Below are positions 25,495 through 33,600 of a stretch of DNA of 64,000 nucleotides, one piece after another; within the stretch, counting starts at the first letter, position 1, and each line of letters opens with the position of its first letter. Source of the stretch: Lewinellaceae bacterium. Lineage in GTDB: Bacteria > Bacteroidota > Bacteroidia > Chitinophagales > Saprospiraceae. The stretch spans positions 1 to 64,000 of the forward strand of contig JACJYR010000008.1 of assembly GCA_020636005.1 (NCBI GenBank), given 5' to 3'. Both the position numbers and the translations under genes were made by a program. Under the pieces are notes generated by a model. That model did no database searches and was not told the DNA's origin. It saw nothing but the letters and a program-made list of their open reading frames with translations.

Positions 25495-28374
25495 ATGATG
25501 AAGAAGATCCTTGCCATAGCCGTTTGGCTGTGGGCAACAAATATTGCATTTGCCCAGAGCGGCATTTCCATCAGCCCAACAGGAGTGGAGGCCGACCCCA
25601 GCGCCATGCTGGATGTGGTTTCTACTTCCAAGGGCGTACTTATCCCCCGCATGGTGTCCACCCAAAGGGTCGGCATTGCCAGCCCGGCGGTGGGCCTGCT
25701 CGTGTTCGACAGCACCACCAAGAGCTTTTGGTTTTACGAACCCGGCGGCTGGACGGAACTCACCTCCCGGGGCCGCCTCTCCGACCGAGACGGCGATACC
25801 CGTGTGGACGTGGAGGCCAGTCCCGACGAGGACATCATCCGTTTTACCGTTGGCAGCACACAGAAGATGGTTTTGTTAAAAAATGCCAACGGCTCGGCCC
25901 GCCTCGAATTCCCCGATGCGGGCAACAACACCTTCCTAGGCACGGCGGCGGGCAACCTGAACAGCACCGGCATCGCCAATACCTTTGTTGGCGGTTCGGC
26001 AGGGTTCTACAACCTTGGCGGGGTGAATAATAGTTTTTTCGGCGAGGGGGCGGGCTACGCCAATACTTCCGCCAGCAACAACTCATTTTTTGGGAAAGAC
26101 GCAGGCACGGACAACACCACCGGCCACTCCAATACTTTTCTCGGCAAAGCTGCCGGGTTTGCAAATACCACCGGAGCAGCCAACACCTTCGTCGGAATGA
26201 ATTCCGGCATGTCGAACACCACGGGCTGGAGCAACACGGCGCTCGGCGACAGCACCCTGCTCAACAACACCACCGGCAACCTGAACACGGCGCTCGGCAA
26301 CCAGGCATTGAAATCAAACACCACCGCCGTCCACAATACCGCCCTGGGCGCTAACGCTTTGCTCAACACAACAACGGGCGGGTACAACACGGCCACTGGC
26401 GTCCAGGCGCTTTTGAACAATACAACGGGCTTGGCCAACACGGCGGGCGGTTGCCTGGCTTTATATGGCAACACCACCGGGAAATACAATTCCGCCTTTG
26501 GTGCGGACGCATTGAACCAAAACACATCGGGGGACTACAACACGGCCCTTGGCGCAACAGCCTGCTTCGGCAACACGACTGGCACCAACAACGTCGCAAT
26601 TGGCCGCAGCGCTCTTGCCAGCAACTCCTTCGGCCATTCCAACGTGGCCATCGGCAGCCGGGCTTTGAACTTCAACGCCTCCCGCTCCAACCTCGTCGCC
26701 GTGGGCGATTCCACCTTGATTGACAACGGCAAGGGCGCCACTCTTTCTGTTCACGGAACGGCCAATTCTGCCTTGGGCTCAAAAGCGCTGTTTGCCAACA
26801 CAACGGGTTTTAACAACACCGCACTCGGTTTTGAGGCGCTGAAGGCCAATGCCATCGGTGTGTCGAACACTGCGGCGGGCACCCAGAGCCTCAACAAAAA
26901 CACAAGCGGCAACCACAACACCGCCAGCGGCTATGATTGCCTTTTTGAAAATACAGCGGGCAGCGAAAACACAGCGACCGGCTCGCTAGCCCTCTCCGCC
27001 AACACGGCAGGGGATGCCAACTCGGCAGTGGGCTACCAGGCGCTTTTTGACAATACCACGGGTAGCGGCAATGCCGCTTTTGGCCAACGTGCACTGTACA
27101 ACAACACTGCCGGCTCCTCGAACACAGCATTGGGCCGCAGGGCACTGTACAACAACACAGATCGCAGCAACCTCGTGGCCGTCGGTGACTCGGCACTCTA
27201 TAACAATGGGCTTAGCGCAAGCGAATCCGACGACGCCAAATTCAACACTGCCATTGGTTCCAAAGCACTTTTTGGAAATACAAGGGGAAAACAAAATTCG
27301 GCGGTGGGATACCGGACCCTTTTTGCCAACAGCACAGGCAATGGAAATACAGCCTTGGGTTTTGAATCCCTTTCGGGAAATACGGCTGGTGCCGGCAACT
27401 CCGCCCTCGGCTACAACAGCCTCCATTCCAACGCTACCGGCAGCTACAACCTGGCGGGCGGCTACAACGCCCTTTTCACCAACACTGCAGGTGATTACAA
27501 CATTGCCTTTGGCCACCGGGCACTTTTTGACAACGCAACCGGCGATAGCAACATCGCCATTGGCAACCTTTCCGCCACCAACAACAGCAGCGGCGAGAAA
27601 AATATAGCCGTCGGCGACAGTTCCCTTTTTGCCAACACAATTGGCCAGCGCAATACCGTCGTGGGGGTAGGCGCTTTGATCAACGAAACGAACAACTCGC
27701 AGAACACCGCCATCGGGTACCAGGCCATGAACGGCAATTTTCTGGGCGACAACAGCACGGCCATTGGCAGCTACGCCTCGGCCAGCGGGAACATCCTTTT
27801 TTCCGGCTCCAATTCTACGGCCATTGGCTACCAGGCCACCACCAACGGCAACAATCAGGTGCGGCTCGGCAACTCCCTCGTATCTTCCATTGGCGGCTAT
27901 GCCCCCTGGACCGACCTCTCGGACGGGCGTTTTAAACAAAACGTCCAGGAAAACGTGTTCGGCCTGGATTTCATTCGCCAGTTGCGGCCCGTGACCTATA
28001 ACCTGGACATGGAGAAACTGGCCAATACCCTTGGCGAAAATGACCGTTTGGCGCCCGATAAACAAGCCCTGGAGAGCCGTGCGGAAAAAGGCCAAATCCG
28101 TTACACCGGCTTCATCGCACAGGAGGTTGAAACCGCAGCCCAAAGCCTTGGCTATGACTTTAGCGGCGTGGATGCACCGCAGCACGGTGAGCCATTTTAC
28201 GGCCTGCGCTATGCCGTTTTCACCGTGCCGCTCGTGAAGGCTGTGCAGGAACTCGATGCCGAAAACCGGGCGCTGCGGGAGGAACTGGCCGCCCAGAAAT
28301 CCCTTCTGGAGGCGCTGCAGCAAGCGGTTTCGGCTTTGCAGAATGCCCCGGCCACCGTGGCCTCCAAGCAATGA
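25495..28374 (+). CDS. Tail-fibre-domain surface protein with YadA-head-like repeats and S74 chaperone
   Basis: The 959-residue secreted protein has a signal peptide (ending NIAFAQ), a short Bacteroidetes N-terminal module ending in GLLVFDSTTKSFWFYEPGG, then about 650 residues of head-like repeats with NTA-x-G-x-x-A-L and NTTG-x-x-NTA spacing (more than 20 units). These are followed by a peptidase S74/endosialidase-type intramolecular chaperone (about 805-925, SDGRFKQNVQENVFGLDFI) and a C-terminal coiled coil (LREELAAQKSLLEALQQAV). Such chaperones trimerise and may cleave themselves off phage spikes. A trimeric fibrous adhesin is the best inference. ATG 25495 opens the signal peptide. Confidence 0.85.
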   Translation: MMKKILAIAVWLWATNIAFAQSGISISPTGVEADPSAMLDVVSTSKGVLIPRMVSTQRVGIASPAVGLLVFDSTTKSFWFYEPGGWTELTSRGRLSDRDGDTRVDVEASPDEDIIRFTVGSTQKMVLLKNANGSARLEFPDAGNNTFLGTAAGNLNSTGIANTFVGGSAGFYNLGGVNNSFFGEGAGYANTSASNNSFFGKDAGTDNTTGHSNTFLGKAAGFANTTGAANTFVGMNSGMSNTTGWSNTALGDSTLLNNTTGNLNTALGNQALKSNTTAVHNTALGANALLNTTTGGYNTATGVQALLNNTTGLANTAGGCLALYGNTTGKYNSAFGADALNQNTSGDYNTALGATACFGNTTGTNNVAIGRSALASNSFGHSNVAIGSRALNFNASRSNLVAVGDSTLIDNGKGATLSVHGTANSALGSKALFANTTGFNNTALGFEALKANAIGVSNTAAGTQSLNKNTSGNHNTASGYDCLFENTAGSENTATGSLALSANTAGDANSAVGYQALFDNTTGSGNAAFGQRALYNNTAGSSNTALGRRALYNNTDRSNLVAVGDSALYNNGLSASESDDAKFNTAIGSKALFGNTRGKQNSAVGYRTLFANSTGNGNTALGFESLSGNTAGAGNSALGYNSLHSNATGSYNLAGGYNALFTNTAGDYNIAFGHRALFDNATGDSNIAIGNLSATNNSSGEKNIAVGDSSLFANTIGQRNTVVGVGALINETNNSQNTAIGYQAMNGNFLGDNSTAIGSYASASGNILFSGSNSTAIGYQATTNGNNQVRLGNSLVSSIGGYAPWTDLSDGRFKQNVQENVFGLDFIRQLRPVTYNLDMEKLANTLGENDRLAPDKQALESRAEKGQIRYTGFIAQEVETAAQSLGYDFSGVDAPQHGEPFYGLRYAVFTVPLVKAVQELDAENRALREELAAQKSLLEALQQAVSALQNAPATVASKQ

Positions 28375-28394
28375 TTTTTCATAAAATAACCGCC

Positions 28395-29792
28395 ATGAAA
28401 CGCAGCTTTATTTTTGGCCTCCTCCTGTTTCTGTTTTTTTTGAAAAAGGCTGCTGCCCAGCCAGCCTTACATCTTGGCAGTGGGGCCGCCCTGCACCTTG
28501 GCAGCGCCACCCTGCGGCTTCATGAAACCGATCTTACCAACGAGGGCTACATCAATGCAGGGGCCGGTAAGATCATCTTCTCAGGCAGTCAGGATGCCCA
28601 ATTGACTTCCAGCGGCACCTACTGGTACGACCTCCAGCTTGAACTGGACGCTGGCCGGAAATTGCTTTTGCAGGATGCAGCCGCCCTCACCCACCAACTC
28701 CATTTCGCTGCCGACAACCTGGTGGTGCTGGGGCCCCATGACTTCACGCTTACAACTGATGCTACTTTAACGGGCACAAGCGGCCAGCGCTATTTTATGA
28801 CCAATGGCACTGGGTTTTTACAAAAAGAAAACCTGGGCGCAGCGGGTTTTACCTTCCCCCTTGGCTTCGATGAAACGACCTACAACCCTGCGACTTTGGC
28901 ACAGAATGGGGCACCCGGCAAATACGGCCTGCGCTGCCTGACACACCACTTTGAGGAAGGCCCGGTCGGCGACAATTTCACTACAGAAACGGTGGACGCC
29001 TCCTGGGAAATAAGCGAACCAATTTCCGGCGGCAGCGACCTCGACCTAACCGTGCAGTGGGCCGCTTCCGATGAGCTTTCTTTTAACAGGAACGACTGCG
29101 CCATCGGCCAATGGGACGGTGCGAAATGGGACTATGGAAGCGTGCCGGGCAGCGCCGCTGCTGGCACCGGTCCGTTTACCCAAAGCCGTTCGGGCATAGC
29201 GGGCGGTGGCATCTTCGGCGTCAGGAGCGGGGCGGTGCTTCCCCTGGAACTGCTGCACTTCGATGCGGCCGCAGTGGGAGAAGACGCTCAATTGCGGTGG
29301 GAAACTGCCTCCGAACAGGGGGTGTCCCATTTTGAAATAGAGCGGCGCAGCGCTGGCAATTTTTTTTGGGAAAAAACAGGAACATTGGCCGCCAAGGGGA
29401 ACAGCTTTGTTTTACAAAAATACATCACCACAGACAGGGGCGTGGGCCAGCAAGGCGGACAATTTTACTACCGCCTGAAGTTGGTTGACCTGAACGGAGA
29501 TTTTGCCTATTCACCCGTGCGGCAGGTGCTTTTTGAAAAGGCGGGTGGGTTTGCCGTTTATCCGAACCCAGCTTCGGAAGGTGTGGCGGTGTTTTTTTCA
29601 AATGAAGAACATGCCACGGCCTCGGTGCAGCTTTTTTCTTTGGATGGAAAATTGGTGGCGGCACAGGAAGCAATCAGCCACGGGGGCCGCTTTGTGTTTG
29701 GGCGGCGGCTTGCCAGCGGGGCATATATTTTATTGTTAAAAACAAATGAGGGCAAAGTGCTCCAACAGCGGTTGGTTTTGGAACAAGAATAA
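28395..29792 (+). CDS. Secreted T9SS type A sorting-domain protein
   Basis: The 465-residue product has a signal peptide (ending KKAAAQ), a beta-rich region with repeated LHLGSGAALHLGSATL motifs at the start, a middle region with a fibronectin-like WETASEQGVSHFEIERR segment (about 305-325) that often precedes the sorting domain, and a C-terminal T9SS domain (FAVYPNPASEGVAVFF at about 395 to the end, ..GAYILLLKTNEGKVLQQRLV). It starts 20 bp after the tail-fibre gene and probably shares its transcript, so the two may form one surface structure. Confidence 0.85.
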   Translation: MKRSFIFGLLLFLFFLKKAAAQPALHLGSGAALHLGSATLRLHETDLTNEGYINAGAGKIIFSGSQDAQLTSSGTYWYDLQLELDAGRKLLLQDAAALTHQLHFAADNLVVLGPHDFTLTTDATLTGTSGQRYFMTNGTGFLQKENLGAAGFTFPLGFDETTYNPATLAQNGAPGKYGLRCLTHHFEEGPVGDNFTTETVDASWEISEPISGGSDLDLTVQWAASDELSFNRNDCAIGQWDGAKWDYGSVPGSAAAGTGPFTQSRSGIAGGGIFGVRSGAVLPLELLHFDAAAVGEDAQLRWETASEQGVSHFEIERRSAGNFFWEKTGTLAAKGNSFVLQKYITTDRGVGQQGGQFYYRLKLVDLNGDFAYSPVRQVLFEKAGGFAVYPNPASEGVAVFFSNEEHATASVQLFSLDGKLVAAQEAISHGGRFVFGRRLASGAYILLLKTNEGKVLQQRLVLEQE

Positions 29793-29802
29793 AACGGGGC
29801 GC

Positions 29803-29832
29803 TTTGCGAATTGACGGAGGCTGCTACTTTTG
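29803..29832 (+). promoter_or_regulatory. Bacteroidetes-type promoter for tag
   Basis: TTTG at 29803-29806 and TACTTTTG at 29825-29832 are separated by 18 bp, close to the TTTG/TAnnTTTG consensus, 19 bp before the tag ATG. Confidence 0.5.
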
Positions 29833-29851
29833 CCAAAAATAATCAACTAAC

Positions 29852-30412
29852 ATGCACGACAAACCCCGCTGCCCCTGGTGCCACGGCCACGAAATTTACC
29901 TCCGCTACCACGACGAGGAATGGGGCGTGCCCGTCCACGACGACCGCCACCTGTTTGAAATGCTCTGCCTCGAGGGCGCACAGGCCGGATTGAGCTGGCT
30001 TACCATTTTGAACAAAAGGGAAAGTTACCGGGAGGCATTTGACTTTTTTGATGCCGAAAAAATAGCTGTGTATGGCGAAGCAAAACGTGCCGCCTTGCTC
30101 GCCAACCCCGGCATTGTGCGCAACCGCCTGAAAGTCAACGGATTTATTGAAAATGCAAAGGCTTTTTTAAAAACGCAAAAAGAGTACGGCAGCTTTGACC
30201 GGTACATCTGGCAGTTCACCAATGGCAAAACTATCGTCAATAATTGGGAGAAAATGGGCGAGTGCCCGGCGGTTACGCCGCAGAGCGATGCCATGTCAAA
30301 GGATCTGAAAAAGCGGGGCTTCAAGTTTGTAGGCTCCACGATATGCTACGCATTCATGCAGGCAACCGGGATGGTGGACGATCATTTGGTGGGGTGCTGG
30401 AAGCGACAGTAA
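29852..30412 (+). CDS. tag: DNA-3-methyladenine glycosylase I
   Basis: The 186-residue enzyme excises 3-methyladenine from alkylated DNA. The family's zinc-snap ligands are all present: Cys7 (RCPWC), His20 (RYHDEEWG), His178 and Cys182 (DDHLVGCW). The catalytic-pocket glutamate is Glu41 in LEGAQAGLSW. Length and motif order match E. coli Tag with an offset of three residues. It is monocistronic with its own promoter. Confidence 0.95.
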   Translation: MHDKPRCPWCHGHEIYLRYHDEEWGVPVHDDRHLFEMLCLEGAQAGLSWLTILNKRESYREAFDFFDAEKIAVYGEAKRAALLANPGIVRNRLKVNGFIENAKAFLKTQKEYGSFDRYIWQFTNGKTIVNNWEKMGECPAVTPQSDAMSKDLKKRGFKFVGSTICYAFMQATGMVDDHLVGCWKRQ

Positions 30413-30479
30413 TTATGTTGCATAAGTTATAGAAAATAAGGGCGGCCAAACTTTAAGAAAGAGAATATTTATAAAAGTG

Positions 30480-30553
30480 TGTCACGCAACGCCGCAGCGA
30501 ACGCAAGGTCTTGGACTCTGTGCGTTGCGTTCGTTGCGTCACAAAGTTTTTTG
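30480..30553. repeat. Imperfect inverted repeat (GTCACGCAACG / CGTTGCGTCAC)
   Basis: The arms lie at 30480-30491 and 30531-30542 with one central mismatch, flanked by iterated CGCAACG/GAACGC units and followed by a TTTTTT run. It may terminate tag or the convergent giant gene. Confidence 0.45.
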
Positions 30554-30600
30554 AACATGCTCTTCAGAAAGCTGGTCAACCACGACGACAGAAGTTTTTA

Positions 30601-33600
30601 TCAAAACCTGCTCACCACCAACCGCAACCCCTTCGCTCGCCTTCCCTCTGCCTGCACCCAAACCACATACCACCCCTCCGGCACATCCGACAAGTCCAGG
30701 CGATAAGGCGCTAGTGAAGCAGATTCGATTTCCACCTCCTTCGCCAGCCGCCCCAACCTATCCACCAGCAACAAGCGCACGATGCGGCCCTCCACGCTGC
30801 GGAGGTTCACGTCCACATAGTCTCCAGCAGGGTTGGGGAAGAGTTTGAACTCATCCAAATCCTCCCAGAATTCCAGCATCTGCACATTGGAAAAAGCAAA
30901 GTTGCCATCGTCCCGCAGTTGTTTCACCCGGTAAAAATTCCAGCCGGGCAGCGGGTGGGAGTCCTGGTCCCTGTAAGTGGCAAAGTCGTCCGAAAACTCC
31001 TCGTTGTCCCTCGCCAGAATCATATCCCACTGCCAGCCGTCTGCCGAACGCTCCACGATGTAGCGCAGGCAATGCTCGCCGCTGTTGGTCGTCCAGCGGA
31101 GCTTGGCGGTGGCGCCATCCTGGGCCACGTTCAGCTTAAAAGCCTCGCCCGTACCGGGGGCTCCAATCAGTGGGTTGATGGGCGGCATGAGTGTCACCAG
31201 CGCCTCGTCGTCCTCGGCAGGTGTACCTGATGTGTTGTTGTTGGGTGTGCTGTCCACATCGGCGGGGGTGGCCGTTTTTACCTGCACGAAATAGGGCAGC
31301 GGGGTTGTGTTTTGCAAACAAAAAAGCACGATGGTAAACGTCTTGGCCTGCCCCGCCTGGAGGCTGCCCACTGTCCATTCCTGGGTAAAAAGGTCGTAAC
31401 TCGTACCTGATGCGGGCGTGTTCGCAGTGTGCGCCAAGCCTTGCGGGATGGGCACGGCCAGCTTCACCCCGCTTGCAGCCTGTCCGCCGTTATTGGTCAC
31501 GGTCACGGTAAAAGTCACGTTGTTCCAAATCAACAAATTCGGGCTGCTGGAGGTCAGTGTCACTTCCAGGTCGGGGCCATTGCCGCTGCCGGGCTGTGCG
31601 ACGCCGAAGCTGCGCAGCACATCGGGCGCCGGGTTGTATTGTGCATTGCCCGCCTGACTTGCCCGAATGGTCACTGTTCCTGTCGCACCAGTCAGTGTCA
31701 CTTGGCTTCCGTTCAAAGTGGCGGGGCCGCTCACGAGGCTGAAACTCACCGGCAAACTGCTCGACGCCGTCGCTGAAATATTGAAAGGTGCATCCGTTGT
31801 CAGTTTATTTGGAATGGTGGGGAAAGTAATCGTCTGGTCGAGCAGGCCAGGTGCATTCACTGTGAAAGTGCGCTCCACGGCTGAGGCAGCGTTCCAGTTG
31901 GCGTTTCCAGTCTGCGTTGCCCGCACGGTCACACTTCCGGTCGTTCCACCCAATGTAATGATGTTGCCGGAAATGATGGCCGGCCCGCTCACGATGCTAA
32001 AGCTGACGGGCAGCCCACTTGTCGCCGTGGCACTGACGGTGAAGGGCGGCGAGGTGGTTGTTTTATTTGAAATAGCAGGAAAAGTAATGGTCTGATCTTG
32101 TGGCCCGGCACCGGGGGCATTGGCGGTGAAGGCCGCCTCGTCGTCCTCGTTCGGGGTAGGCGACGTGCCGTTGTTGGGTGTGCTGTCGTCGTCGGCAGGC
32201 GTGGCGGCGGTCACTTGGGCGTAGCCCGTCAGGGGTGCATTTTGTAAAATAAACCAGTTGACCGTGATGGTCTCCGTCGAGCCGGGCGCCATCGTTCCGA
32301 CTGTCCAGATCTGATCAGTAAAAAGGCCATAGCTGCCTTTTGAAACCGTTACCTCATTTCCACCCACAAAAACGACACTTGAAGGTTTTGGGAAAGCCAC
32401 TTTCACACCGGTGGCCGTCACGGTGCCCATGTTTTTCAGGGTAGCGGTAAAACCAATATTGCCCCATTGGGTGATGGTCGCCGGGCTGGCGCTCATGGTG
32501 AGTTCGAGGTCAACGCCACCGCCACCGCCGGGTGTGGTCACCTGGAAAGTCCGGTCAACATTCGGCGCAGGATTGTAGCTACCATTTCCTCCTTGCGAAG
32601 CGCGGATGGTCACGCTGCCCGGCTGCCCGGTGAGCGTTACGGTATTTCCAGAAATGGTGGCCGGGCCAGATTGCACCGAAAAACTGACGGGCAAGCTGCT
32701 GGATGCCGTCGCACTCAATGTAAACGGCAGGTCAGTCGTCAGTTTGTTCGGCAATGTCCCGAAAGAAATTGTCTGGTCCTGCAAACCCGGCACGTTTACC
32801 AAAAACAACTGGTCAACGGGCGCAGCGGCATTCCAAAGGGCGTTGCCAGACTGCGTAGCCCGCACCGTCACGACGCCCGTCGTCCCTGTCAATGTAATGG
32901 TATTGCCAGCAATAGAGGCTGGGCCGCTCACGATTTGAAAACTGACGGGTAGTCCGCTCGTCGCCGTGGCGCTGACGGTAAACGGTGGCGAGGTCGTTTC
33001 TTTATTTGAAATAATGGGAAAGTTAATCGTCTGGTTTTGAGGGCCTTGCCCCGGCACGGTGACGGTCTTGGCGGCCTCGTCGTCTTCGTTGGCGGTGCCG
33101 GGTGTACCGTTTGCGGGTGTGCTGTCGGTGTCCGTTTGGTCGGCAGCGCTCACTTCTGCCCAGCCTGTCAGCGGGTCGGTGGCGAGCGCGTACCAGTTGA
33201 CGGTGATGGTCGCATTGCCGCCCGCTGGCACCGTGCCAACGAACCACACTTTTGCTCCAAAATGATCATAAATGCCTTGTGAAACCTGGTACTCATTCCC
33301 GCCTTGCCATACCACAGTAGCGGGTTGGGGTAAAAACACCCTGACATTGGTGGCTGCTACCGTGCCTGAGTTCGTGAGGGTAAAAGTGAAACTCATGTTG
33401 TTGTAAATGGCCAAATTGGCCGGGTTGCTCGTCACGCTGAGTGCCAGGTCTATGTTGCCGCCCCCGCCGCCCTGCGTCACATTGAAGGTTCGGTCAACGG
33501 GCGTCGCTGCTGCCCACCCCCCTTGTCCCCCTGAAGGGGGAATGCCAGCTTGCGTGGCCCGGACGGTCACGGTTCCAACCTGCCCGTTCAGCGTGATGAT

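Noticed and set aside
25950..27850. CRISPR-like periodic repeats
   Set aside because: The periodicity follows in-frame protein repeats (NTTG/NTA units) of the fibre gene; unit DNA is degenerate and there are no constant direct repeats with unique spacers.
26986..28371. Minus-strand open frame (461 codons)
   Set aside because: It is the antisense shadow of the fibre protein's repeats and S74 domain.
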